A program made the translations under genes and the position numbers. DNA of 64,000 bases from Ferrovibrio xuzhouensis (GTDB lineage: Bacteria > Pseudomonadota > Alphaproteobacteria > Ferrovibrionales > Ferrovibrionaceae): NCBI RefSeq assembly GCF_042648965.1, contig NZ_JBHRYJ010000004.1, positions 1 to 64,000 on the forward strand, given 5' to 3'. Position 1 is the first letter of the stretch; every line of letters starts with the position of its first letter. Of this stretch, positions 1 to 17,454 are shown piece after piece. The notes beneath the pieces were generated by a model. The model had not been told where the DNA came from. It worked only from the letters and a program-made list of their open reading frames with translations, and ran no database searches.

Positions 1-40
1 CGCGAAGGTCATTGCGTAAGCGAGGGCCTGTTGCGCGTGC

Positions 41-117
41 AGGGGCGTAGCTCAACTGGCTAGAGCACCGGTCTCCAAAACCGGGGGTTGGGGGTTCGAC
101 TCCCTCCGCCCCTGCCA
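41..117 (+). tRNA. trnW: tRNA-Trp (CCA anticodon)
   Basis: The cloverleaf can be drawn directly. The 7-bp acceptor stem pairs 41-47 with 107-113, the anticodon stem pairs 68-72 with 80-84, and the loop 73-79 carries anticodon CCA at 75-77. The T loop reads TTCGACT, and the 3' CCA is encoded at 115-117. Its place just before secE-nusG matches the common tuf-trnW-secE order, so tuf probably lies just outside the window. Confidence 0.97.
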
Positions 118-157
118 GCGTGACACAGAGTAGACGAGTACAGGTAGGTACAAAGGT

Positions 158-355
158 ATGGCGAAGGTCAGTCCGATCGAGTTTTTCCGGCAGGTCCGGC
201 AGGAAACCGCCAAGGTGACCTGGCCGTCCCGGAAGGAGACCCTCGTCACCACGGCGATGGTGTTTTTGATGGGGCTGGTCGCCGCCCTGTTCTTTTTCAC
301 GGTCGATTCGATCCTGCGCCTGGGTGTGCAGCTCGTTCTCGGCATGGGGAGCTGA
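158..355 (+). CDS. secE: Preprotein translocase subunit SecE
   Basis: This 65-residue protein has the usual size of a short, single-span SecE, the small subunit that clamps the SecYEG channel in the inner membrane. The conserved amphipathic segment around residues 17-28 (KVTWPSRKET) is followed by one hydrophobic span at about residues 29-55. It lies 40 bp after tRNA-Trp and 2 bp before nusG, the standard secE-nusG arrangement, so translation of the two is probably coupled. Confidence 0.96.
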   Translation: MAKVSPIEFFRQVRQETAKVTWPSRKETLVTTAMVFLMGLVAALFFFTVDSILRLGVQLVLGMGS

Positions 356-357
356 CG

Positions 358-888
358 ATGGCGGCGCGCTGGTACATCGTCCATGTGTATTCGAACTTCG
401 AAAAGAAGGTCGCCCAGGCGATCCGCGATGCCGCGGCGCAGAAGGGCATGAGCGATCTTTTCGAAGAAGTGCTGGTGCCGACCGAGGAAGTGGTGGAAGT
501 CCGCCGCGGCCAGAAGGTCAATGCCGAACGCAAGTTCTTCCCCGGCTATGTGCTGGCGAAGATGGAAATGACCGACGAGACCTACCATCTCGTCAAGAAT
601 ACGCCGAAGGTCACCGGTTTCCTGAGTTCGGGCGGCAAGCCGTCGCCGATCACGGATGCCGAGGCGCAGCGGATCGCCAACCAGGTGAAAGAGGGCGTCG
701 AGCATCCGAAGCCCTCGATCACCTTCGAGGTGGGCGAGCAGGTGCGTGTGGCCGATGGCCCGTTCACGTCGTTCTCCGGCGTGGTGGAGGAAGTCGACGA
801 AGAGCGCGCCCGCCTCAAGGTGGCGGTGTCGATCTTCGGTCGTGCCACCCCGGTGGAGCTGGAATACAGCCAGGTCGAGAAGCAGTGA
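358..888 (+). CDS. nusG: Transcription termination/antitermination protein NusG
   Basis: At 176 residues this is a normal NusG. The N-terminal NGN domain (about residues 1-115) starts with the typical RWYIVHVYSNFEKKV and includes the FFPGYVL segment. The C-terminal KOW domain (about 122-175) contains the VADGPF and FSG turn. NusG binds RNA polymerase and links it to Rho or to ribosomal protein S10. The ATG lies 2 bp after the secE stop, so the two genes form one operon. Confidence 0.97.
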   Translation: MAARWYIVHVYSNFEKKVAQAIRDAAAQKGMSDLFEEVLVPTEEVVEVRRGQKVNAERKFFPGYVLAKMEMTDETYHLVKNTPKVTGFLSSGGKPSPITDAEAQRIANQVKEGVEHPKPSITFEVGEQVRVADGPFTSFSGVVEEVDEERARLKVAVSIFGRATPVELEYSQVEKQ

Positions 889-1035
889 TCTGACTGTCGA
901 GTACCCGGGCGCGTAACGGCCCGGCTCACCGTGTGGGAGACAGCCACGGTCCATTTCGCCGGACCGGAACCTGCCGTACCGCACCTCCGCTGACCGGAGA
1001 GCATGGTCTCTCCGAAGCAGGAAAGGACTGAAACG

Positions 1036-1470
1036 ATGGCGAAGAAGATTGACGGTTACATCAAGCTGCAGGTTCCGGCCGGCAAGGCCAACCCGTCGCC
1101 GCCGATTGGCCCGGCGCTGGGCCAGCGCGGCGTGAACATCATGGAATTCTGCAAGGCGTTCAACGCGCAGACCAAGGAACTCGAGCAGGACATGCCGATC
1201 CCGGTGGTTATCACCGTGTATTCGGACCGCTCGTTCACCTTCATCACCAAGACCCCGCCGGTGACCTTCTTCCTGAAGAAGGCCGCCAACATCAAGTCCG
1301 GTTCCAAGCAGACCGGCCGTGGTGACAAGGTCGGTGCGGTGACGATGGACCAGGTGCGCGAGATCGCCAAGCAGAAGATGAAGGATCTCAACGCTCACGA
1401 CATTGATGCCGCCTGTCGCATGATCGTCGGTTCGGCCCGTTCCATGGGCCTGGACGTTCACGGCGAATAA
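1036..1470 (+). CDS. rplK: 50S ribosomal protein L11
   Basis: The 144-residue product begins MAKKIDGYIKLQ and carries the L11 signature around PPIGPALGQRGVNIMEFCKA. L11 binds the GTPase-associated region of 23S rRNA. I chose the ATG at 1036, preceded by AGGAAAGGACTG, over an in-frame ATG 33 bp upstream because L11 proteins start at MAKK. The next gene, rplA, follows after 15 bp. In many bacteria L1 represses this rplK-rplA unit; no operator is assigned here. Confidence 0.97.
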   Translation: MAKKIDGYIKLQVPAGKANPSPPIGPALGQRGVNIMEFCKAFNAQTKELEQDMPIPVVITVYSDRSFTFITKTPPVTFFLKKAANIKSGSKQTGRGDKVGAVTMDQVREIAKQKMKDLNAHDIDAACRMIVGSARSMGLDVHGE

Positions 1471-1485
1471 GGGGAGATCAGGATC

Positions 1486-2202
1486 ATGAGCAAGGGCAAG
1501 CGTTACACCACCGTCGCGAAGACCGTGAACCCCGACCAGCGCTATGGCGTCGATCAGGCGGTCAAGCTGGTCAAGGCCGCGGCCAAGGCCAAGTTCGACG
1601 AGACCATCGAGATCGCGATGAACCTCGGCGTCGATCCCCGCCATGCCGACCAGATGGTCCGTGGCGTGGTGACCATGCCGTCGGGCACTGGCAAGACCGT
1701 GCGCGTCGCCGTCTTCGCCAAGGGCGCGAAGGCCGAGGAAGCCAAGAAGGCCGGTGCCGACGTGGTCGGCGCCGACGATCTGGCCGAGATCATCAACGGC
1801 GGCAAGATCGAGTTCGACCGCTGCATCGCCACCCCGGACATGATGGCCGTCGTCGGCAAGCTGGGTAAGGTGCTCGGCCCGCGTGGCCTGATGCCGAACC
1901 CGAAGCTCGGTTCGGTCACCATGGACGTTGCCGGCGCGGTCAAGGCCGCCAAGGGCGGCCAGGTCGAGTTCCGCGTCGAGAAGGCCGGCTTGATCCATGC
2001 CGGCATCGGCAAGGCGTCGTTCAGCGAGGACCAGATCCTCGCCAACGTGCGCGCCTTCATCGATGCCGTCATGAAGGCCAAGCCGACCGGCGTGAAGGGT
2101 CACTATGTGAAGAAGATCGCGCTCAGCTCGACCATGGGTCCGGGCGTGCGCATCGAGCTGAGCGACGCGCTCGGCGGTGCGGCCGACAAGGCCGCCGCCT
2201 AA
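1486..2202 (+). CDS. rplA: 50S ribosomal protein L1
   Basis: The 238-residue product has the L1 fold landmarks: an N-terminal KRYTTVAKTV, the central signature GKLGKVLGPRGLMPNPK and the C-terminal KGHYVKK. L1 forms the mobile L1 stalk and often acts as autogenous translational repressor of the L11-L1 mRNA. A GGGGAGATCAGG ribosome-binding site precedes the ATG. The gene ends 426 bp before rplJ. Confidence 0.97.
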   Translation: MSKGKRYTTVAKTVNPDQRYGVDQAVKLVKAAAKAKFDETIEIAMNLGVDPRHADQMVRGVVTMPSGTGKTVRVAVFAKGAKAEEAKKAGADVVGADDLAEIINGGKIEFDRCIATPDMMAVVGKLGKVLGPRGLMPNPKLGSVTMDVAGAVKAAKGGQVEFRVEKAGLIHAGIGKASFSEDQILANVRAFIDAVMKAKPTGVKGHYVKKIALSSTMGPGVRIELSDALGGAADKAAA

Positions 2203-2628
2203 GACGCCCGCGTATCTGCACAGCAGATGCGCTGAGTTTGTGTTTTGCCGACATCGCATCGCGATGCCGGCGCGAGTTTCGCCGGGCCGCCATCAAAAGC
2301 GACCCGGCGAAGCGGTGCTTCGAGAGATTGAAGTATCCGCATCCTGTCCGAGACTGCAGGCGCCCGGAGGCTTCGGCCGAAGGGTTTAAGGGGTAGCCAC
2401 CTGCATAGACGGGGAAGAGAGCTTTCACGGCGGCGGCCATGATCATGCATCATGCACCGCGGCCAGGAAGGTTCGAGCCCTGGGACAGGCGAACCGGGTG
2501 ATCGGTTTGCCGCAACAGGCCTGGCTGGCGACAGCCATGGCCGAAGCGACAGGTCGGTCGCTCAAGTGCCAGACAGACCGGATCATGCTCCGCAAGGAAA
2601 GTGACCGGTTCTTGTTAGGAGACGAGCA
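2203..2628 (+). promoter_or_regulatory. Long untranslated leader ahead of rplJ-rplL
   Basis: This 426-bp stretch has no convincing gene on either strand; short open frames crossing it have no ribosome-binding sites or family resemblance. It holds several local inverted repeats, including AACCG/CGGTT around 2492-2508 and a palindromic CATGATCATG near 2439-2448. Its 3' end carries the AGGAG that serves rplJ. In bacteria the mRNA ahead of rplJ usually folds into the L10(L12)4-binding leader that autoregulates rplJL, and this region is in the right place. I did not fold it, so that role is inferred from position only. Confidence 0.5.
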
Positions 2629-3138
2629 GTGGATCGTGCTCAAAAACAGGAGATGGTGACCACCCTCAACGAGGTCTTCAAGAAGGCCGAAGTTGTCGTG
2701 GTAACCCAGAACAGCGGTCTGACCGTTGCTCAGGTGACTGAGCTGCGCCGTCAGATGCGTGATGCTGGCGCCAGCTTCAAAGTCGCGAAAAACCGGCTTG
2801 TCTGCCTTGCCCTCGAGGGCACTTCCTACGCTCCCTTGAAGAATCTCTTCAAGGGCCCGACCGGCATCGCTTATGCGAATGACCCGGTCGCGGCAGCGAA
2901 GGTCGCCGTGGAATTCGCCAAGAAGAACGACAAGCTTGTCGTTATTGGCGGCGCCATGGGCGACACCGTGCTGAATGCGGAAGGGGTGAAGTCATTGGCG
3001 AGTCTGCCGTCGCTCGATGAGCTGCGCGGCAAGATCATCGGCCTGCTCAACGCGCCTGCGACCAAGGTCGCCGGCGTCGTGCAGGCGCCGGCTGGCCAGT
3101 TGGCCCGCCTGCTCAATGCCTATGCCACCAAGGGTTAA
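2629..3138 (+). CDS. rplJ: 50S ribosomal protein L10
   Basis: The 169-residue product matches L10, the base of the ribosomal stalk that carries L7/L12 dimers. It begins MDRAQKQEMVTTLNEVFKKAEVVVV and contains the RRQMRDAGASFKVAKN segment typical of the family. The start is GTG at 2629, set by TAGGAGACGAGCA just upstream; no in-frame ATG would give a full N terminus. The L7/L12 gene follows after 64 bp. Confidence 0.96.
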   Translation: MDRAQKQEMVTTLNEVFKKAEVVVVTQNSGLTVAQVTELRRQMRDAGASFKVAKNRLVCLALEGTSYAPLKNLFKGPTGIAYANDPVAAAKVAVEFAKKNDKLVVIGGAMGDTVLNAEGVKSLASLPSLDELRGKIIGLLNAPATKVAGVVQAPAGQLARLLNAYATKG

Positions 3139-3202
3139 GGTCGAAAGCCGAACCGAAACCAGTCCTACCAGGTATCGAACCTAAACGAACGGAGTAACTG
3201 AA

Positions 3203-3577
<375 letters not shown>

Positions 3578-3599
3578 GTCGACCCGATTGCTTACGGGC

Positions 3600-3625
3600 G
3601 GGGCGGGACAGCGTGGTCCCGCCCC
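3600..3625 (+). promoter_or_regulatory. Hairpin between rplL and rpoB
   Basis: A perfect 10-bp stem pairs GGGGCGGGAC (3600-3609) with GTCCCGCCCC (3616-3625) around the loop AGCGTG. No T-run follows, so it is not a standard terminator. In E. coli the rplL-rpoB gap holds an attenuator and an RNase III site that lower rpoB expression relative to ribosomal proteins. This hairpin is well placed for a similar job, but that is inference. Confidence 0.55.
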
Positions 3626-3799
3626 GGTACCCGCACTAGGTAACACCACGCTCCTGGCCGCCGCAGGGTTTCGGCGGACCAACGATACCGGATCTGGGCG
3701 CGGCGATCGCCCGGCGGGATATGGGCCCGCGAAACTCATCGCTATCCGGATCGTTTGCGGCCCCCTCGCGGGCCGCCTGATGAAAGATTAGGGACAGAC

Positions 3800-7897
<4,098 letters not shown>

Positions 7898-7934
7898 TCA
7901 TCGCGAAACGCATTCTCCACGAGGAGACGACACC

Positions 7935-12257
<4,323 letters not shown>

Positions 12258-12281
12258 CCCTCTGCGTCATAGCGAATGGAG

Positions 12282-12307
12282 AAAGGCGGCCTCTGGCCGC
12301 CTTTTTT
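12282..12307 (+). terminator. Rho-independent terminator after rpoC
   Basis: A 10-bp stem pairs AAAGGCGGCC with GGCCGCCTTT around the loop TCT and runs straight into TTTTTT. It lies 24 bp after the rpoC stop and separates the RNA polymerase operon from the dehydrogenase genes downstream. Confidence 0.92.
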
Positions 12308-12356
12308 CGTGCCGGCCCTGCTTTCGCCACATTCCTTGTGTGAACTTCATTCCGCC

Positions 12357-13100
12357 ATGAAGGATATGAAGCTCAACCGGCGACAGATCATTGCAGGCAG
12401 CGCCCTGATCGGGGCGGCGACCGCGGCGAATACCGCCGTGGCCCGCGAATACAACGGCGGCGTTCCCTGGCAGCCGCGCGACGCCGATGCGCCGCAGTCC
12501 GTGCAGGGCACCGGTTACGTGTTTTTCACGCCGGAAGAGGCACTTTTCGTCGAGGCCGCCGTCGCACGGCTGATCCCCAGGGACGAGCTCGGCGGCGGCG
12601 CCATCGAAGCCGGCGTGCCGTTTTTCATCGACCGCCAGCTCGCCGGCGAATTCGGCCGCGCCCAGCGCTGGTACATGCTGGGTCCCTGGGCCGATGGCGA
12701 TCCCAACCAGGGCTACCAGAGCCGCATGGTGCCGGCGCAGATGTACCGCGCTGCGATCCGCGAGATCGATGCCCATTGCCGCAGCACCTACAGCAACCGC
12801 AATTTTGCGGCCCTGACCGCCGACGAGCAGGACAAGATCCTGCATGGCGTGGAGAAGGGCGACGTGAAGCTGACCGATGCTCCCGGGCCGGTGTTTTTCG
12901 AACTGTTTCTCAGCAATTCAACAGAGGGTTTCTTTTCCGACCCGATCTATGGCGGCAATCGCGACATGATCGGCTGGAAGCTCATCGGCTTTCCCGGTGC
13001 GCATTACGATTACCGCCCATACGTCGCCAAGCATGGCGAGAAACTGAATATACCGCCGGTCGGCATCAAGGGCCGCCCGGGCTGGACGCCGCAGGGCTGA
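12357..13100 (+). CDS. Gluconate 2-dehydrogenase subunit 3 family protein (Tat signal)
   Basis: This 247-residue protein has an N-terminal twin-arginine signal (NRRQIIAGSALIG, residues about 6-18, with an Ala-rich cleavage region ending AVA). The mature part resembles the small (gamma) subunit of membrane-bound FAD/cytochrome dehydrogenases: FFTPEEALFVEAAVARLIPRDELGGGAIEAGVPFFIDRQLAGEFG. In that family the Tat signal on this subunit carries the flavoprotein across the membrane. The GMC flavoprotein and a triheme cytochrome follow on the same strand. Start may be ATG 12357 or 12366. The substrate cannot be read from sequence. Confidence 0.9.
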   Translation: MKDMKLNRRQIIAGSALIGAATAANTAVAREYNGGVPWQPRDADAPQSVQGTGYVFFTPEEALFVEAAVARLIPRDELGGGAIEAGVPFFIDRQLAGEFGRAQRWYMLGPWADGDPNQGYQSRMVPAQMYRAAIREIDAHCRSTYSNRNFAALTADEQDKILHGVEKGDVKLTDAPGPVFFELFLSNSTEGFFSDPIYGGNRDMIGWKLIGFPGAHYDYRPYVAKHGEKLNIPPVGIKGRPGWTPQG

Positions 13101-13160
13101 AGTTTTTTTCCGGTCCGGGGCGTTGGTCCGGGGGCTGGTCCGGCCGCGACGATACAGAAC

Positions 13161-13173
13161 GATAACCGTTATC
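13161..13173. promoter_or_regulatory. Small palindrome upstream of the GMC gene
   Basis: GATAAC and GTTATC flank a single C, a perfect 6+1+6 inverted repeat 58 bp before the flavoprotein start. It could be an operator half-site pair in the 131-bp gap between the first two dehydrogenase genes. Its short length means chance is possible. Confidence 0.3.
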
Positions 13174-13231
13174 CCTCTCTGCATGCCCCATGCGGAGCGG
13201 GGCTGTGTATTTTGAAGCAGGGAGTATTTCC

Positions 13232-14992
13232 ATGGCCCGCAAGCTGCCCTCCGTCGATGTTGTTCTGGTCGGTTTCGGGTGGACCGGCGCCATACTCGGG
13301 CAGGAGCTGACCGATGCCGGCCTGCAGGTGCTGGCGCTGGAACGCGGCGGCTGGCGCGACACCGCCACCGATTTCCCGGTCACCTTCGCCCAGGACGAGC
13401 TGCGCTATTATTTCCGTCACGAGATGTTCCAGGAGCCGGCGCGCGAGACGCTGACCTTCCGCAACAATACCGACCAGACCGCGCTGCCGATGCGGCGGTT
13501 GGGGTCCTTCCTGCCGGGCACCGGTGTGGGCGGTGCCGGCATCCACTGGAACGGCCAGACCTGGCGCTTCCTGCCCAGCGACTTCATGGCCCGCAGCCAT
13601 AACGAGAAGCGCTACGGCGCCCTGCCGGCCGACATGACGGTGCAGGACTGGGGGGTCAGCTACGACCAGCTCGAATCCTATTACGACCGGTTCGAATATC
13701 TCTGCGGCATCGGCGGCAAGGCCGGCAATCTCGGCGGCAAGCCCCAGCCCGGCGGCAATCCCTTCGAAGGCGCCCGGCGCCGCGACTATCCCAACCCGCC
13801 GATGGACATGACCTACGCGCCGACATTGTTCGCCAAGGCGACTGAAGAGCTCGGCATGCACCCGTTTCCGGCGCCCTCGGCCAATATGTCACGGGCCTAC
13901 ACCAACCCGCTCGGCGTCAAACTCGGACCCTGCACATACTGTGGCTTCTGCGAGAAATTCGGCTGCGGCAACTATTCCAAGGCCAGCCCGCAGACCACCG
14001 TGCTGCCGGTGCTGATGCGCAAGGACAACTTCACCCTGCGTACCGGCAGCGAGGTGCTGCAGGTGCTGCTCGACGGCACCGGCAGGCGAGCGACCGGCGT
14101 ACTCTACGTCGACGAGCAGGGCCAGGAATTCGAGCAGCCGGCCGACCTCGTCATCCTCTGCGCCTATGGCCTGCATAACACCCGCCTGCTGCTGCTGTCA
14201 GGCATCGGCCAGCCCTACGACCCGGCGACGGGGAAGGGCGTGGTGGGCAAGAACTACGCCTACCAGATTACCTCTTCGGTCAACGTCTTCTACGACGACA
14301 AGGTCTTCAATCCCTTCATTGGCGCCGGGGCGTTGGGCATCGCCGTCGACGATTTCAACGGCGACAATTTCGATCATGGCGGCAAGGGTTTCATCGGCGG
14401 CGGTTATCTCGCGCTGTGGACCACCAGCGGCCGGCCGATCGAGACTCATCCGACCCCGCAGGGCACGCCGCGCTGGGGCAGCGGCTGGAAGAAGGCCGTG
14501 GCGGAGAACTACCTGTCGACGGCAACGCTTTCCAGCCACGGCGGCGTGATGAGTCACCGCGGCAATTATCTCGGCCTCGACCCGACCTATCGCGACGTCT
14601 ATGGCCGGCCGCTGATGCGGCTGACCTTCGATTTCACCGACAACGAACACAGGATGTCGGATTACCTCACCGACCGGCTGGAGGACATCGCCAAGGCGAT
14701 GCAGCCGCGCGAGATCAAGTCCAACCGTCGCAAGGGGCATTATTCCATCGTGCCCTACCAGACCACCCACAATACCGGCGGCACCATCATGGGCACCTCG
14801 CCGCGTGACAGCGTGGTCAACCCGTTCCTGCAGAGCTGGGACGTGCACAATGTCTTTGTCATGGGCGCCGGGGTCTTCCCGCAGAATCCCGGCTACAACC
14901 CGACCGGCACGGTGGGCGCGCTGACCTACTGGGCGGCGGATGCGATCCGCCACCGTTACCTCAAGGCGCCCGGCCCGCTGGTGCAGGCCTGA
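13232..14992 (+). CDS. GMC-family FAD dehydrogenase, large subunit
   Basis: The 586-residue protein has an N-terminal FAD-binding fold (VDVVLVGFGWTGAILGQEL, about residues 9-27) and the GMC C-terminal region HNTGGTIMGTSPRDS followed by NPGYNPTGTVGALTYWAADAI. It lacks its own signal peptide, fitting Tat co-export with the small subunit upstream. A cluster C-X2-C-X2-C-X4-C (CTYCGFCEKFGC, about residues 234-245) sits where related bacterial FAD-dependent glucose and fructose dehydrogenases bind a 3Fe-4S center. I chose ATG 13232, which begins MARKLPSVDVVLVG, over an earlier in-frame ATG. Gluconate, polyols or sugars are possible substrates. Confidence 0.93.
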   Translation: MARKLPSVDVVLVGFGWTGAILGQELTDAGLQVLALERGGWRDTATDFPVTFAQDELRYYFRHEMFQEPARETLTFRNNTDQTALPMRRLGSFLPGTGVGGAGIHWNGQTWRFLPSDFMARSHNEKRYGALPADMTVQDWGVSYDQLESYYDRFEYLCGIGGKAGNLGGKPQPGGNPFEGARRRDYPNPPMDMTYAPTLFAKATEELGMHPFPAPSANMSRAYTNPLGVKLGPCTYCGFCEKFGCGNYSKASPQTTVLPVLMRKDNFTLRTGSEVLQVLLDGTGRRATGVLYVDEQGQEFEQPADLVILCAYGLHNTRLLLLSGIGQPYDPATGKGVVGKNYAYQITSSVNVFYDDKVFNPFIGAGALGIAVDDFNGDNFDHGGKGFIGGGYLALWTTSGRPIETHPTPQGTPRWGSGWKKAVAENYLSTATLSSHGGVMSHRGNYLGLDPTYRDVYGRPLMRLTFDFTDNEHRMSDYLTDRLEDIAKAMQPREIKSNRRKGHYSIVPYQTTHNTGGTIMGTSPRDSVVNPFLQSWDVHNVFVMGAGVFPQNPGYNPTGTVGALTYWAADAIRHRYLKAPGPLVQA

Positions 14993-15007
14993 GAGGAGGG
15001 AGCCGCC

Positions 15008-16246
15008 ATGCCGTTCTCACGTTCCTCCCGTTATGCCGCCGCCGCCGGGGCTCTCGTTGCCGCGCTGCTGCTCAGCAGCATGGCCCATGGCCGCGATTTC
15101 GCCGAGATCCGGCGCGGCCGCTATCTCGCCGATGCCGGCGACTGCCGCGCCTGCCATACCGCCGAGGGCGGCAAGCCCTTTGCCGGCGGCCGCCCGCTGG
15201 AAACGCCCTTCGGCACGATCTATTCGGCCAACATCACACCCGACCGCCAGACCGGCATCGGTGCCTGGTCGGAGGCCGACTTCGCCACCGCGATGACCAA
15301 GGGCATCGCGCCCGATGGCAGCCGGCTCTATCCGGCCTTTCCCTATCCGTATTTCCGCCATGTCGCCAGCCAGGACCTGCGCGCGATCCGCGCCTATCTC
15401 GAGACCGTCGATCCGGTGCATCAGTCCGATCACCCGAACGACCTGATCTGGCCGCTGGGTCATCGCAGTCTGCTGCGCGGCTGGAACCTGCTGTTCCTCG
15501 ACAAGCCGGGCTTCCGGACCCGCACCGACAAGTCGGCCGACTGGAACCGTGGCGCCTATCTGGTCGAGGGGCTGGGCCATTGCGGCGCCTGCCACACGCC
15601 GAAGAACATGTTCGGTGCCGACAAGGACAGCGCGGCCCTGCAGGGCGGCCTGCTGCAGAACTGGTTCGCGCCGAACCTGACCGGCAGCATGCGTGACGGC
15701 CTTGGCCAGTGGACCGAGAACGACATCGCCGAATATCTCAAGACCGGCAGCAACCGCCATGGTTCGGCGGTCGGTCCGATGGCCGAGGTGGTCAACTTCA
15801 CCACCTCGCGGCTGAGCGATGCGGACCTGAAGGCCATCGCCGTCTATCTCAAGGACATGCCGGGCCCGGAAGCGGGTTCGGTTGCCAAGCCTGCCGATGC
15901 CGTGATGCAGGCCGGCGCCGGTATCTTTTCCGACCAGTGCCAGGCCTGCCACAACGAGGGTGGTGCCGGGGTGGCGCAGTTGTTTGCGCCGCTGAAGGGC
16001 AATGCCGGGGTGCAGGCGAAGGACCCGACCACGGCACTGCGCATCATCCTCGATGGCGCCAAGGCGGTGGCGACCGACGCCAAGCCGACCGGGCAGGCGA
16101 TGCCGTCGTTTGACTGGAAGCTGACCGACGGGCAGGTGGCTGCGGTGGCGACCTATATCCGCAACGCCTGGGGCAATGCCGCCCCGGCGGTGGCGGCCGG
16201 CGACGTCAAAAAGCTGCGCAACGCCACCCGGGCGTCCGCCGAATAG
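15008..16246 (+). CDS. Triheme cytochrome c subunit of the GMC dehydrogenase
   Basis: The 412-residue product has an N-terminal signal peptide (hydrophobic AAGALVAALLLSSMAHG) and three heme c motifs: CRACH (about residue 45), CGACH (about 192) and CQACH (about 311). This is the layout of the membrane-bound cytochrome subunit of alcohol, gluconate, sorbitol and fructose dehydrogenases, which passes electrons from the flavoprotein to ubiquinone or an oxidase. A GAGAGGAGGGAGCC ribosome-binding site lies just after the GMC stop, so the three genes form an operon. Confidence 0.94.
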   Translation: MPFSRSSRYAAAAGALVAALLLSSMAHGRDFAEIRRGRYLADAGDCRACHTAEGGKPFAGGRPLETPFGTIYSANITPDRQTGIGAWSEADFATAMTKGIAPDGSRLYPAFPYPYFRHVASQDLRAIRAYLETVDPVHQSDHPNDLIWPLGHRSLLRGWNLLFLDKPGFRTRTDKSADWNRGAYLVEGLGHCGACHTPKNMFGADKDSAALQGGLLQNWFAPNLTGSMRDGLGQWTENDIAEYLKTGSNRHGSAVGPMAEVVNFTTSRLSDADLKAIAVYLKDMPGPEAGSVAKPADAVMQAGAGIFSDQCQACHNEGGAGVAQLFAPLKGNAGVQAKDPTTALRIILDGAKAVATDAKPTGQAMPSFDWKLTDGQVAAVATYIRNAWGNAAPAVAAGDVKKLRNATRASAE

Positions 16247-16302
16247 GCAGGGGCCGCCGGCAGGGCTGGTGTATACTGGCAGCCTGACATGGAGCCCCGC
16301 CC

Positions 16303-17433
16303 ATGCATGCCGAGACCCGCGAGCCTTATGAACCCGATATCGCCGGCGGCGTGACCGCCCGCCACTGGCATCGGCTGGCCGATGGCCGCCTGCAATGCGA
16401 TGTCTGCCCGCGCGAATGCAAGCTGCAGGATGGCCAGCGCGGCCTGTGTTTCGTGCGTGCTCGCCGTGGCGACGATCTGGTGCTGACCACCTGGGGCCGC
16501 TCGTCGGGATTCTGCATCGACCCGATCGAGAAAAAACCGCTCAATCATTTCCTGCCCGGCACGCCGGTATTGTCCTTCGGCACGGCGGGCTGCAACCTGA
16601 CCTGCAAATTCTGCCAGAACTGGGATATCTCGAAGGCCCGCGAATTCGACCGGCTGACCGACCTCGCCACGCCGGCCGCCATCGCCGAAACCGCGCGGCG
16701 CCACGGCTGTCGCGCGGTGGCCTTCACCTACAACGACCCGACCGTCTTCCTCGAATATGCCACCGACGTGGCCGAAGCCTGCCGGGCGCACGACATCAAA
16801 ACCGTGGCAGTGACGGCGGGCTATATCAATCCGGCGGCGCGGGCCGACCTGTTCCGCCACATGGATGCCGCCAATGTCGATCTCAAGGGCTTCACGGAAG
16901 ACTTCTATCACCGGCTCTGCACCAGCCATCTGGCAAATGTGCTGGAGACCCTGGAATACCTGCGCCACGAGACGAAGGTCTGGTTCGAGATCACGACGTT
17001 GCTCATCCCCGGCGAGAATGACAGCGATGCCGAACTGGAACGACTCTGCGCCTGGGTGGCGGAAAAGCTCGGTCCCGATGTGCCGCTGCATTTCTCGGCC
17101 TTCCATCCGGACTGGAAGATGACCGACATCCCGGCCACGCCGAAGGCGACCCTGCTGAAGGCGCACCGCATCGGCCGTGCCGCCGGGCTGCGCTATGTCT
17201 ATACCGGCAACATCCACGACGCGGCGACCCAGGGCACGCCCTGCCATGGCTGCGGCGCGCTGCTGATCGGGCGGGACTGGTACGACATCACCGCCTGGGG
17301 GCTGACCGACGACGGCCGCTGCCGGCACTGCGGCACGCCCTGTGCCGGTGTCTTCGATGGCCCGCCGGGCAACTGGGGCGCCAAGCGCCAGCCGGTCCGG
17401 GTGTTGTCAGGGCGGGTGATTGCCGGGGCCTGA
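16303..17433 (+). CDS. amrS: AmmeMemoRadiSam-system radical SAM enzyme
   Basis: The 376-residue protein has the radical SAM motif CNLTCKFC (Cys at about 97, 101 and 104) followed by QNWDIS, a signature of the AmrS branch of PflA-like enzymes. An N-terminal Cys-rich section (CDVCPRECKLQDGQRGLC) and C-terminal CHGCG and CRHCG pairs fit the same family. AmrS is named for its genomic link with AMMECR1 (AmrA) and Memo (AmrB) proteins; neither is encoded in this window. Its reaction is not established. It sits alone between the cytochrome gene and recO. Confidence 0.9.
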   Translation: MHAETREPYEPDIAGGVTARHWHRLADGRLQCDVCPRECKLQDGQRGLCFVRARRGDDLVLTTWGRSSGFCIDPIEKKPLNHFLPGTPVLSFGTAGCNLTCKFCQNWDISKAREFDRLTDLATPAAIAETARRHGCRAVAFTYNDPTVFLEYATDVAEACRAHDIKTVAVTAGYINPAARADLFRHMDAANVDLKGFTEDFYHRLCTSHLANVLETLEYLRHETKVWFEITTLLIPGENDSDAELERLCAWVAEKLGPDVPLHFSAFHPDWKMTDIPATPKATLLKAHRIGRAAGLRYVYTGNIHDAATQGTPCHGCGALLIGRDWYDITAWGLTDDGRCRHCGTPCAGVFDGPPGNWGAKRQPVRVLSGRVIAGA

Positions 17434-17454
17434 GAATCAGCCTAATCCAGTGCC

